64,000 nt of DNA from Cyanophora paradoxa (Eukaryota > Glaucocystophyceae > Cyanophorales > Cyanophoraceae). The notes under the pieces were generated by a model. That model did not search any database and was not told the DNA's origin. It was given only the letters and a program-made list of their open reading frames with translations. Location of the stretch: the NCBI GenBank assembly GCA_004431415.1, contig QPMI01000272.1:30367-94366 (forward strand), written 5' to 3'. Positions 1 to 11,500 of this stretch are shown here, piece after piece (within the stretch, counting starts at the first letter, position 1; every line of letters begins with the position of its first letter). The translations under genes were made by a program, and so were the position numbers.

Positions 1-485
1 CGCGCGGCGGCGGCGCCGCCGTAGGCACCTGATCTGGCCGGCGCGCGCCTCGCCGAACAATCCGGCGGCGCTCGAGAGGACGTGCAGGACCTCGTTGGAG
101 AGCCGCTGCATGAACCGCTCGAAGCGCCCGAAGGCGCTGCCGCACCCGCTTGCCGACGCCTCGCTGAAGCTGCGGTGCCTCTCGAACGCGTCGAGCTCCT
201 CGAAGGAGACGTCTGCTCCGTGCTCGGACTCATCGTTCAGGAGCGAGTGGAAGGACGAGGTCCGCGACAGCGAGCGGCCCGGCCAACCACGCCGCGAGCC
301 TGCGCCACAAGGCGCTCAGATCTAGAATCGGGCTGCGCCAGCGGCGCCTGCACCGCACCGCCCTCGCTGAAAATGAGCGACTGCGCGTCGTCCGGGGCCG
401 CATCCTGATCGTCGAAGCCGTCCGGGCCGGGCTCGCTGATGGTGTCGCCAGCCAGGAGCTCCTCACCTCCTGGATCGGGCGCCAT
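1..485 (-). CDS. Unrecognised protein, 5' part only (runs off left edge)
   Basis: Two exons are visible: 485-359 starting at ATG 485, and 299-1 continuing beyond the window. The 59-bp intron 358-300 has a GTGCGG donor and GCAG acceptor. The phase-1 codon GGC is split exactly across the junction and the frame stays open, which supports the join. The N-terminus is acidic (MAPDPGGEELLAGD...) and the second exon is Ser/Glu/Phe-rich with a likely amphipathic helix (FGRFERFMQRLSNEVLHVLS). I recognise no domain. The rest of the protein is outside the window, so no function is offered. Confidence 0.55.
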
Positions 486-861
486 AGAGCGCGCCACGCG
501 CTGAAGGCTCTTGGAATCCAGCGGGCTGAGTGAGATCCCCAGCTAAGGCGTCGTGGAATGCCGCTGATTGCCTTCGAATTCGCCGATTGCCGGACGGCCT
601 CGGAAGGGTGCGAGCTGGCGAAATCTCCGATCGACGGGTCACGTACGCAAGCTTTTAGGTACGCGCTCGCGGCTGATGTGGATCGCTGATGTGAGCCGCG
701 GCCGACCAGGGTACACGAGAATTCGAGTTTCGAATTCTCTGCAGCTAGCGCTAGCGCTAGCGCTGGCCGGCGCCGCGCCGGCGTCGGGCCCACGTTTCGA
801 CAACGTTAGCACTATATGTATACGTATACATATATAGCTACGGCTTACATCGACTAAAGTA
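486..861. other. Intergenic stretch with short palindromes
   Basis: I see no convincing gene between the start of the left-edge gene and the 3' end of the ankyrin gene. The stretch holds a run of overlapping AGCGCT/GCTAGC palindromes at 743-764 and a perfect 22-bp AT-rich palindrome at 813-834 centred on TACGTA. It should contain the promoter of the left-edge gene, but I cannot point to a defined element. Confidence 0.5.
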
Positions 862-1271
862 TTAGATCTGCGCATGCGGCGCCGGCCGGCCCGCGAAAGA
901 GCGGGGCGATGGCGGCGGGGGCGGCGTCCGCGGGCCGGAGCCCGCCGGCGTCGCGCAGCTCGCCGAGTCGAGGGCCGCCCCCGCCCCCGTCCGCCGCGCA
1001 GCCTCCAGGAGCGCCCTCACGACCTCCCCCCGCCCGCCGGGCCGCCCTGCGCGCGCCGCAGCGCTAGCTCGGCCGAGAATCGAGATCGCCGAGTCGAGCT
1101 CGCGCGCAGCTGCAGGGCCGGGGCCCGGCCGGCGTACCCTGCAGGCGACGTGGAGCGGCGTCGCCCCGAGCCGGTCCTGCGCGCCGAGCGCCGCAGCCGC
1201 AGCTCGAGCTCGAGCTCGAGCCCCGCCGCAGCTCGCCCGCTTGCCGAGTCGGCCTCGCTCGGCCGTCCCAT
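862..1271 (-). CDS. Possible short ankyrin-repeat protein
   Basis: The stop TAA lies at 864-862. Reading leftward, one exon carries a typical ankyrin signature (GAQDRLGATPLHVACR). A short intron then joins in frame to VVRALLEAARRTGAGAAL, the second helix of the repeat, followed by a Pro-rich tail. The 5' end is unclear: the first ATG (1271) is in a different frame from the ankyrin exon and the segment before it has no clean donor. It may be a fragment, or an exon set of a longer gene. The ankyrin match is seen in the sequence; the gene limits are inferred. Confidence 0.4.
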
Positions 1272-1450
1272 GACGTCGATCAAGCGCTTGCGCCCCGCTT
1301 CAGAAGCTTTCAATCTATTCTGGTATCGTTCGCAAAAATGGGGCAGCTCTGCGGCAGTCTCGAGCCGCGGGGGCGGGGTGCAGGGAGCACGGCAAGGGTG
1401 GCGGAGGGGCGGGGTTGGGCGGGGCGAGAGGGGCGCGGGGCGCGCGACGG

Positions 1451-4400
1451 CTATCTTGTCGGCCTGTCCTTCTTCACCGACGCGAACTTGTCGAGGATGA
1501 ACCTGGCAGGGGGCCGGGTCTGTCAGCCCGGGCGGGGCGGGGCGGGGCGGGGCGGGGCGGGGCGGGGCGGGGCGGGGCGGGGCGGGGCGGGGCGGGGCGG
1601 GCGGGGGGCACGGGGGCGCACTTGGCGGCAGAGGCGACGTACTCGTTGGAGGAGGTGCGGAGGTACTCGAGGACGGGGAGGCCGTTGGCGGCCTTGATGG
1701 CGCGCCGGCCCTCGCTGCTCGACGCCAGGTACCGCAGCGTCCCCACCGTGTACATCTGCACCGTCTCGTTCCGCGACTGCAGCAGGCCCACCAGCGGCGC
1801 CACGCCCCCGCACTCCCGGATCAAATCCTTGTTCCGGTCTGCCCGCACGCCCAGAAATCATCGAACCAGCACGGGCGGGGGCGGGGGCGGTGGCGGGGGC
1901 CGGCACCGTTGGCGGCGAGGTTCTGGAGGGCGCCGGCGGCGCAGCCCTGGACGGTCTCGTCGCGGGAGGTGAGGAGGGCGACGAGCGGGGCGATGCCGCC
2001 GGCCTCGACGATGAGCTCCTTGTTCCGGTCGTTCACGCAGAGGTTGCACAGCGCGACCAGCGGGCCGATGCCCCCCGTCCCCTGCTTGCACGAGGCGAGC
2101 AGCCCGACCAGCGGCGGGATGCCCCCCGCGTCCCGGATGATCTCCTGGTTGCGGTCTGCCGGCCGGGCGCCCCGTGAGCCGCGCGGCCGCAGAGGCGGCG
2201 GGGCGGGGGCCCCACCGTTGACGGCGAGGTTCCCGAGGGCGCCGCCGGCGTTCTCCTGGACGGTCGGGTTGGGCGAGGAGAGGAGCTTGACCAGCGGGCC
2301 GATCGCCCCCGCGCGGACGATCAGCTCCTTGTTGCGGTCTGCGGGGAGGTAAGAGGGGCCGGGGCGGGCGGGCGGGGCCGGGGACGGGCGCGGGCGCGCC
2401 GTTGCGGCCGAGGTAGCGGAAGGCGGCGGCGGCCTTCTCCTGCACGCGCTCGCTGCGGGAGGAGAGCAGCTGCACCAGCGACGGGATCGCTCCCGCGTCC
2501 CGGATCAGCTCCTGGTTCTTGGCTGCGAGCCGCCCCCGCGCGTCGGGCCGGGGCCGCGGGTGCAGGAGACGCGGGCGGGGCCGGGGGCGGGGCGGGGGCG
2601 GGGGAGGCGCACCGTTGGCGGCGAGGTAGGCGAGGGCGCCGGCGGAGTTGCCCTGGACCATCTCGTTGGGGACGGTGAGGAGGCGCACCAGCGGCGGGAT
2701 GCCGCCGGCCTCCCGGATGTGCTCCTCGTTCCGCACTGGCCCCGGGCGCGTTGGCCGGGGGCCGGCCGCAGGCGGGGCGGGGGCGGGGCGGAGCCTCACC
2801 GTTGGCGGCGAGGTACCAGAGGGCGCGGGCGGCGTTCTCCTGCACGGCGAAGTTGTCGACCGTGAGGAGGTTCACCAGCGGCGGGATGCCCCCCGCGTCC
2901 CGGATCAGCGCCTGGTTCCGGTCTGCGGCGCCGGCGGCGGCTCGAGCGGCGCGCCGGAGCGGGCGGGGCGGGGCGGGGCGGGGGCCGCGGGGGGCACCGT
3001 TGAAGGCCAGGTTCGAGAGGGCGCCGGCGGCCATCTCGGAGACCTTCAGGTTGGGCGACTGCAGGAGGGTCACGAGCGGCGGGATGCCGTTCGCGTCGCG
3101 GATCAGCTCCTGGTTCTCGTCTGCGGCGCGGCGCGGCGCGACGTGGCGTCAGAGCTCCTGCGCGGGCGCGGCGCGGCGGCGCGGCGGCGCTGCGGGGCGC
3201 ACCGCGGACGGCGAGGTTGCCGAGGACGGAGGCCGAGTTCTCCTGGATGACCTCGTTCATCGAGCCGAGCAGGTTCACCAGCGGCACGATCCCGCCCGCC
3301 TTCCGGATCAGGTCCTTGCACTTGTCTGCCCTCGCCCTCAGCCGCGCCGGGCCGCACGGGCGGGGCTGGGGGCGGACCGTTGACGGCGAGGTTGGCGAGG
3401 AGGGAGCCGGCGCACTCGACGACCGGCTCGCTCCGCCCGCTCAGGAGCGCCGTGAGCGGCGCGATGCCGCCCATGTCCCGAATCGTCTCCTTGTCGCGGT
3501 CTGCGCGGCGCCGGCGGCGTGAGCGGCGCGGAGCCGCGGCGGCACTGGGCCGGGGCCCGAACCGTTCAGGTTCAGCTTGGCGAGGGTCTGGCACGAGAGC
3601 TCGCGCAGCGTCTGGTCCGAGCTGAAGAGGACCTGTACGAGCGGCTGCACTCCGCCGACCGCCCGCACGACCTCCTTGTTGCGGTCTGCGCGGCCGGCTC
3701 TCAGGAAGGAGAAAAAGAGGAACGCCGCTCGGCGCTCACCGTTCTCGTTCGCTAGGTGCGCTAACTGTTCCATCGCGGCCGCTTGCTCTTCGTACGAAAG
3801 GTTCTTGGTGGACAGCTTCGCTATCAGGGCCCTGCGGAAAGGATCAAATCCACGTCCGCATTCTGCGCGAGGGCTGCTCGCACCGAATCCGGTTCGCGGC
3901 CTCATCGTTGCTCGAGCGCGGGGTGCGCTCGTCATCGCTGTCCAACTCCGCGCCCGGCGCCTTGCTCTCCAGGGATTGGAGAAGGACGGAGATGTCGGTC
4001 GTCAGCTCCTGGAAGTGGCGAATCGCAGTGTTCTCATCGGTATCCTCCGCGCCGGAGAATCCTTTCCCGAACTCGAAGCTGCGCCCGGTAGAAGCGCGGC
4101 CCTTGCGCTTGATCGGCTGGCCGGGGGTCTTGAACTTGGATGCAGGGACCTGGAAGCAGCAGATCATCCTGCTCTCGCCGCGTTCCGACGCGGCCTTCTG
4201 TGTACCGCCGATAGTCTGCATGTGCTGTGTGACTTCGCCACCCAGCTGCTGCCTGCGAACGGCAGCGACATTAGAAGAGGTCGAACGGAAGTCAAAACCG
4301 ACGCACAGGTGCATGAGTAACTTGGCTTTCATTTCGGTCTGAAGTGCCCTCCGAACCAGACGATTTGTGCGCTTGTCGTCCGATGTGAGCCCCAGTTGCG

Positions 4401-4461
4401 CCGCCGAACGCGGTGTAAGCCCGCTGCCGGCAGTCCGAGGAGACGGCCGCGCGCCGTCCAT
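1451..4461 (-). CDS. Armadillo-repeat protein, 11 ARM repeats, one per exon
   Basis: A helical N-terminal part (LALIAKLSTKNLSYEEQAAA region near 3800, preceded by a basic/acidic linker up to 4461) is followed by about eleven ARM repeats of about 42 residues with consensus DRNKELIRDAGGIPPLVxLL and ending NLAxN. The last exon ends FILDKFASVKKDRPTR, stop 1453-1451. Almost every repeat is its own exon. The introns fall in phase 1 within the same codon (AAC G | AC CGG), so the join restores N-D-R-N. One exon (about 2155 down to 1910) fuses a shortened repeat (DRNQEIIRDAGG...CNLCVN) to a full one, as if an intron and a helix had been lost. ARM solenoids are scaffolds in adhesion, transport or signalling; the partner here is unknown. 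Start 4461 is the first ATG of a long open frame, but a later start near 4170 is possible. The gene is divergent from the next gene, with about 295 bp between them. Confidence 0.85.
1530..1603. repeat. (GGGGC)n pentamer array, about 14-15 units
   Basis: An uninterrupted GGGGC array sits in the last intron of the armadillo gene; the transcript carries it as GCCCC. It is the longest of many pentamer runs in the introns of this window, and the plus strand should readily form G-quadruplexes. Confidence 0.95.
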
Positions 4462-4755
4462 GCTGAAGATGATGATGCGGCCTCCAAGCTATGCAGCGGC
4501 GGTCGAAATGCGGTGTAATCAAAAGGCCACGCCCAGGTCAACGCCAACGAAGAGCGAGCAACCCCGCTCGCCCCGCTCGGTCAGCCCGGTACGGGCTCGG
4601 TTCTACGATCTGAATTTGGAAGCCGCGCAGCGACACCCGCGGCCCTCTCCGTGTTGTCTTGGGGGTACAGGCTCCGAGTCGAGCAACGGCATCCCGGCAC
4701 CTCCTCGCTCCGAGCCTCGCCCTCGAGCAAAATGGGGCCTAGGAGCGTCGCAGAT

Positions 4756-7700
4756 ATGAGCGTCGCCGGCTCGCAGGCGGGGCTCAACAGCCAGCAGCAG
4801 CGGGAGCTCCTCCAAATGAACCAGGCGGCCGCCCTTCAGGATCTGCTTCAGGAGGTGCGTACAGCGGGACGGCTCAAGTAGCGCATGGGGGAAGCTTAGC
4901 TACGCACTTGGGATCGTTAGCTAGGGCGGCAGGGCTGATCGCCGGCGGCAGGTCGGAAACCTCAAGAAGGTCGTGGCGAACCTGAGCCTGAAAGACGAGG
5001 CAGCCAAGAAAACGCGCTTATCGAAGCTCGACGAGCTTCTGGGCAAGAAGGAGATGCCGAAGCTACCCCCGAAGAGTGCGTCGCCGAACGACCGGCCCGT
5101 GCCGCCAGCTCACGCCGTGCCGCAGACATCAAGGAGCCCGTGGCGCTGTCTGTGGACGAAAAGGGCTTCGTAAGAGTCGTTCCGGAGGACGCGTATGCTC
5201 AGGTGGGCACCCCGCCTTGGCGCGAGCCCGCCGCGAGCACCGCCGCGTCACACGGCCGGGCGCGGGCGCGCGCAGTCGGCGGACCAGCTGGTGAAGTTCA
5301 TGGTGAAGGCGCCGGACTTCACGGACCAGGACATCTTCCAGGCGGTGCGGCAGCGCACGGCGGCGCAGAAGAAGGCGAAGATGCGCGCCCTCGCCGAGAA
5401 GGGCCAGAAGCTGCACGAGGTCAGCGCGCCGGCCCCGCCCCGCGCGCGGGGCGCTCGTCGAGCGGGGCGGCGCAGGCGCCGCCGAGGTCGGCGAAGAAGC
5501 TGTTCCACCCGCTGGGCCCGGCGAAGGCGGGGAAGGCGAAGGCGGACGAGGACCCGTGGGCGGCGGCGACGCGGAAGCCCGGGATGGAGCTGCTGGTGCC
5601 GAACCGGGAGGCGAACGCGTGGAAGCAGCGGCGGCGGGCGCTGAAGGCCTTCCAGCGCAACGTCGAGCTCTACACCGTCGAGCCCCTCCACGTCCGCTCC
5701 GACGAGGAGGCCTCCACCGACGAGGAGGGCGCCCCCGGCCGCCCCTCGACGCTCTTCAGCTTCGCCGTCTTCGGGGCGCGCCGGTGGCGGCGGGAGTGGT
5801 ACAAGGGGGCCCGCTTCGCGGAGGTGCGGGAGCGACAGCTGGCGATGCGGCGGCGGCTGCTGGGGACGGACGGGCACCGGAGCGACCACCGCATCCGGCC
5901 CCGCGAGGTCCCCTACGCCCTCCGCCTCGCCCGCGGCGCCTCCAGGCCCCCCCAGGCGAGCCCCGCCGCGTCCCCCGCGCCGCGCCCCGCCGCGCCGCGC
6001 GGCGCTCACGGGGCGGCGGCGAGCAGCACCTGGAGCTGGAGCTGCTGCGCTCGTGCGTGTACGCGGCGACGGACATCCGCGAGGCCGCCCGCGCCGTCCT
6101 CCCCGGCGCCTACCTCGCCACCCGCTTCCACCGGTCAGACCCCGCCCGCCCGCCCGCCCCCCTCTTCCTCTTCCCCCGCCGACTTCTGACCGGCGCGCAG
6201 CGTGGTGGAGGACGCGTCGCCGGACGGGCGGTACGCGCACTTCCGGACGGGGCGCGCGGACTACGAGAAGCTCTTCGCCTTCCCGTTCGGCTTCGCGCTG
6301 CCGCCGCGGGGCGCGCCCGTGCGCGTGCACCTCGACGTCCGCGCCGCCGCCCTCACCCCGCGCAACGTCCTCGCCTTCGGCCTCTCCGACGGCGACACGT
6401 CCGCCCCCCCGCCCGCCCCCGCCCGCCCGCCCGCCGCTCGCCGGGGCGGACGCTGAGCGCGCGCGCGCAGCTTCGTGGGCTTCGAGCGCGGCTCGGCGAG
6501 CGACGGGGTGCTGGGCTGGGCGGTCTCCGGGGTGGACGACGGGGCGCGGCTGCGGAAGGCGGTGGAGCGCTCGACGTACCAGGGGACGGAGCGCCTGTGC
6601 GAGAACTTCGACGTCGACATCCTCATCGTCGACGGGGCCTCCCCCGAGCACGAGACCGACGTCTACGTGCGCCCCGGCTGGTCGGCCCGGGCGAGGCCGC
6701 CGAACCGCGCGCGCAGGTGGGGGCGTGGGCGAAGGACGTGCCGGCGCGGGCGCCGCTGCTCCTCAAGGGCCACCTGAAGCGGGGCCGGCCCCTCCAGCTC
6801 GCCTGCTTCGCCACCGGTGCGGGCGCCCCGTCCTTCCCCTCCCCGCGGGCCCCCGCCCACTCGGGGCCAGGGCGGCACGAGGAGTACGCCGTGCGCGCCG
6901 TCGCTGTCAACGTCTTCGTGCCCCGTGCGCCCGGCGCTTCGTGCCCCTCCTCGCGCCATCTGACGGCGCTTGGGCAGACGGGGGCGGCGCGCGGGTGCCG
7001 CACCTGGACGAGCGGCCGGACAAGCGGCTGCCCGAGTGGGTGCTGGACTACAAGGGCAAGCGCAAGTCCAACCGCGAGCGCAACGGCCGCCTCCGCGCCG
7101 CCCCGGCCCTCCTCGCCTCCGCCCCCGCCGGCCTCCCCTCCGCAGCCCCCTTGAACCCCACCGGCGCCGGCGCCGGCCCCGCGGCCGCCCCGGCCGCCGC
7201 CCGGGCCGCGGCAGCCGCCCGGGCCGCACCGGACCCCGCGGCGGGAGCGCTCTTGTCGTCCGGGCCGGGCCCCGCTGCGCCGGCCGCGGCCTCCTCCTCG
7301 TCCAGCGCCGCGCCGGCCCCGCGGCAGGCGGAGCCGGCGGCCGCGCCGGCCGAGGGCGACTACGACATGTTCAGCGGCGTGAACGACGACATGTGGCGGC
7401 CCGGCGGCGGCCCCTACGACGCCGGCATCGGCGTCGCGTTCCCCGAGCCCCACGTACCCCCGTGCGCGGCTGCGGAACGCCCGCGCGTGCTCGGGGGCTG
7501 ACGCGGGGCCCCCTCCAGGCGGGCGCAGGAGCGGAAGGCGGCGGCGTGGGCGGCGGCGGCCCCGCGGGCGTCCTGGCCGGTGTCGGACGGGCGCGGCTGG
7601 GGCTCGACACCGGGCGAGGGGACGGCCCCCTCCGCGCTGCGGCCCCAGGTGACCCTCGACCCGTGGCGCTCGCGCCTCAACGTGCACGGCGAGAAGGTGT

Positions 7701-8237
7701 ACGAGGTGCGCCCTTCTCCCCGCCACCCGCCCTGTCCCCACGCCGCCGACGCGACGTGGCGCCGCGCAGTTCCCCGGCGGCTCGAACGTGCGGGCGGGGC
7801 AGCCGTGGGCGGAGCAGCCGGAGTGGCACCCGGCAGACGACGGGCGCGGGGCCCTGCCGCTCGCGCAGGCGCCGCGTGGCCGCGAGTACTTCGCCGGCCG
7901 CTACGCCCAGGAGGCCGAGGCGTACTGGCGCGGCGAGGGGTACGGAGGCTACGGCGCCCGGGCCCACGCGCACGCCCCTGCGGCGCCGCACGGGGCCCGG
8001 GACCCGTGGAGGGCGTACCCCCACGAGCCGCGGCACCGGCAGCGCTCGCACCACGGGCACGGGCACGGGCACCACGAGGCGGCGAGCCACGCGCCGCACC
8101 CGGAGGACTACGGCCGCCACGACGGTTACGAGCCGCACGCCTACCACGAGCACGGGTACCGCCCCGAGTACGGCCAGGGGTACGGCCCGGCGGCGGGGTA
8201 CGACCATGGCTACGACCAGTACGACGGCTACCAATAG
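4756..8237 (+). CDS. Unrecognised multi-exon protein with Tyr/His/Gly-rich tail
   Basis: ATG 4756 opens MSVAGSQAGLNSQQQRELLQ; exon 1 ends 4854. Exon 2 begins 4952 (VGNLKKVVANLSLKDEAAKK), and about eight further exons can be joined with GTGCGC/GTCAG donors and GCAG acceptors. The first third is helical and charged (SADQLVKFMVKAPDFTDQDI; GKKEMPKLPPK). The middle is rich in aromatic and Arg residues (FGARRWRREWYKGARFAEVR; HLELELLRSCVYAATDIREA; TYQGTERLCENFDVDILIVD). After a basic stretch (YKGKRKSNRERNGRLR) comes an Ala/Pro linker, then a low-complexity tail rich in Tyr, His and Gly ending YDQYDGYQ, stop 8235-8237. The tail resembles phase-separating regions of RNA-associated proteins, which is only an inference. 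I do not recognise the folded part. The gene is divergent from the armadillo gene. Confidence 0.75.
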
Positions 8238-8598
8238 GCGTTTCAAGACATAGCAGCGCGCGTTTGTAATTGCGTTAATTCGATCCTCAAGTGTACATAC
8301 ACGCTCCATCGCCAGATGCGCCCGAAGGGGTGGGCGCGCGGGGGCCGCATATCCTCCTTATATTCCTCTTTTCCCCCTACTTTCGATCAAATATTAATCT
8401 CTCGAGCTCCTACGTACAGGCGCCTTCGATCCGAGGTTCGATATCGCCTCTCCTATATAGCTCGCGTGGCCTATATATATAGCTCTAGCTCCTCTTTAAT
8501 CAATTTGTTCCCCTTCGAAATCTCTTCTTTCTCTTCCTCAAATGCAGGGCCTTCTAACATCTCTCCTTAAATTTATCGAGCACTTTAGTTCCTTCCCG
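8238..8598 (+). other. Intergenic, AT-richer; likely promoter of the histidine kinase
   Basis: No coding signal. This is one of the least GC-rich stretches, with several TATATA/CTATATAG motifs around 8450-8490 roughly 110-150 bp before the ATG at 8599. These could act as core promoter elements, but the palindromic TATATA motif is common in all spacers of this window. Confidence 0.4.
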
Positions 8599-11500
8599 AT
8601 GGATCAGCGCGTCGTCGACGTCGCGCTGCGGGCGTCGGCGCTCCTCGGCCTCTCTTCGTCGAGCTGCAGCTGCGCGTGCGAGGCGCGACGTCTCCCGCCA
8701 ACAGGCGAGGCGCAAGCCGGCGATCGCGAGGAAGGGCCCGCGCGCGCGCCTGAGCCGTCAGCGGCGATCGGGTGCGTGCGCATTTCAGAATTCTGCGCCC
8801 GGCATCGCGATCGCGCGTTCTTCGCCCCGCGAAATGATTACGACCCGCGGCCGCCCCGCTTTCGCATGCAGGTGCAAACTCGGGCTCGTGGCGGAAATGC
8901 TGGAAGAGACGCTCGAAGCGGACCGCGCCTTCGTGCTGCACATTTCGCGTGCCACACATGACGGTCGCGACGCTGAAGCGGGCGCCGCGCCTGCCATCAT
9001 GTTCGACGGGTCAGTTCAATATTCGAATTCTTTACTATAGTGAAAGCTTAAAGTGAACGCGTGGCGCAGAGAATTCGAATATCCGGTTGAGCTCGCGCGA
9101 TTCGCCTTCGCTAATCTCTCAGAGAGCGAGCCAGTCTACTCCGTTCAAGATGGACGCGCGGCGCTCATCGGGCGCGGCGTTGAGCCGGAACTCGCGAAAG
9201 AAGTTGCCGATGAAATTAACGCCGGATCCTGCATCTGGCGCCTCTGCTTCGCATTTGGCAAGGTGCCCAGTTGCCGCATATATAGCCGTGAAATAATCTG
9301 CTTAACCGCTCGTCCGGTGGGCTGGGCGCAGCCGTGGGCCCTCGCCGCAGTGCACTCGAAGGAAATTGGTCGGGCCTTCACCGTTGCAGATCGTGACGCG
9401 CTGAGTGCGATTGCGGATTGCGGTGCGTCGACTTACTCGCACGGTGCTCTGTGGCGCATGCTGCATGCTGATCATGACTGGCTACGCTTGCGCCCGTCCA
9501 GTCGGCATGTCGCTCGCACTCGGCTTGCCGCAGCCATATGCATGGGCTGCGCGCGGAGAACCCGATAGATCTGAACAGCGACCGCAAGAGCTGACACATT
9601 CATCCGGATCGAGGGAGGAGAGCATGCGTTCACATTCGCTCGAAGACATGTCGTCGACGGTGCAGACTCTGCAGAAGCAGGTTCGCCGCAATTTGCGAAA
9701 TTGGAAGCATAGGTATAGGCTTCGCTAAAATCGCTTTTTCGCGATCTCAAACTCGTCGTGCATTAATATAAGAACTGCTAATAATATAACATTTCATGCG
9801 CAGCTGGCGGAGCGCACGGAGCTGCTAGACAGATGGCGTCTGTGCGAAGCGCTTACTCGGGATATTGACCGCGGAATGCGATTGTTCGTCTTGCAGACCT
9901 CGTTTAATTTCCAACCGATAGCCAATTCATCGATTTGTCTCGCAGACAACTGACTCTTAACGAAATTCTTTGCAACGTGGCAGGACGCGCCCGAGACCTG
10001 TTTCAGGCATGCTCCCTCCCCAGCCCGCGCCCGCGATCAGTTGAATAACAGCGAATGATGTGCAATAAAGTTTATTATGGTCTCTAAATCTTCCGATTTT
10101 ATGATCGCATTGTACAACTGACGCGTAGCCAACCAGGCGGACGTCGTAGCGATCCACGCGGTTTCCGAGGGAGGTGTGGCGGGGGAGGGCCCAAACGGCG
10201 GCTCCGAGCCTTTCGAGCGCTATGTCCGTCCCCATAGTTTAGACCCCCCCCCCCCCCCCCCCGAAAAAAAATCCGCGTGCGCCCTTAAGCTTCCGGACCT
10301 CGCCCCAGTTCGTGCTGCGCTCCGGGGAGACGGAGGTCACGGAGGAGGTCCTCACGCCGAGCTCTCCCGCCGTCTTGCGCCGACTCGCGGTGCGCGAATT
10401 CGAGCTGCGGCGCAGTCTAGTGCAGCGCGCTGATCGATATCATGGCCATGGCACGTTTCCAAAGCGCTCGCTGGCAATGGATGGGCACACGTCCTTTTAT
10501 TGCAACATAGGCGAATTTGTGCAGGTGCACTCGGTTGCAATTGTTTCATTCCGAGATTGCCATGAATAGTCAAAGTTTTTTTGAAATATGCGTATGCATC
10601 GATTTATTGGATTATATTAACATAGCCGATCGCGATCGCGATCTTGAATTCGAACAGGACGCTGCAGAGGATCAGGCGAACGTCGCCCGCTGGGCTGCGC
10701 CCTTCGGTGTCCGCTCCGCCCTCGAGCGCGCGTTGGACTTGGGCGAACAGGTTTGATTCCGACAAACCAAATTTAATATCGTTAGCGTATCTGTCTCATG
10801 AACACACGGTTCCGACCCGCGGCCGTAGGCAACGGGTCTGGCCATGGTGACGATCGGGTGGACGCAGCCGCGAACCATGCCGCCGGACGAGATTCCAATC
10901 TTTCAAAATCTCACGTGCGCTGCGAATTTGAAATGCATCAATATTACTGCATCCCACTTCACTCTTGCAATCGTCTGACGCGCCCGTCTAATGTGCACAG
11001 AAATTATCTGGGACACGCGGTAAGTCAGCGGTGCTGGCGGATCGCGATATCATGCATATGTATCATGCGCTTGAGTTAACGTTACCGATTGAAACATTTC
11101 GGGATTCGAATGCGTACGCGTGCCGCAGATCAGTCAGGAAAACCTCGTTCGCAAACTCGAATCACGCAATCGGCTTCTGCAGAGCGAAGTGCGCTTTTTA
11201 TAAATTTAAGTTAAATTCTACGTATATACGTCAATGTCGAAGTCGTTCTTTAATTTCATTTCCGTGCGTGCATCGCAGCTTTCGCGGGCAAAGCTTCTGC
11301 GATCGATGACGCAAGACATTCGATCCACGCTCGAAACCAGAAGGTTGGCTAACGTTAGCTATAGATCTAGATCCCGGGCTCCCGAATGCTGTACACGCGG
11401 GTATAACTTATAATTATGTGCGTGTCCTCAGGGTGATTGAGAAGACAGCGAGCCTTCTAAGGGACGCGTACGGGGCCGACGCGGTGGAGATCATGGCAGT

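Noticed and set aside
1530-1603. Coding proline-rich repeat in the armadillo protein ([11 protein letters not shown])
   Set aside because: The pentamer array lies between a good donor after VASAAK and the acceptor before FILDKFASV. Splicing it out restores the Lys codon and the helical end.
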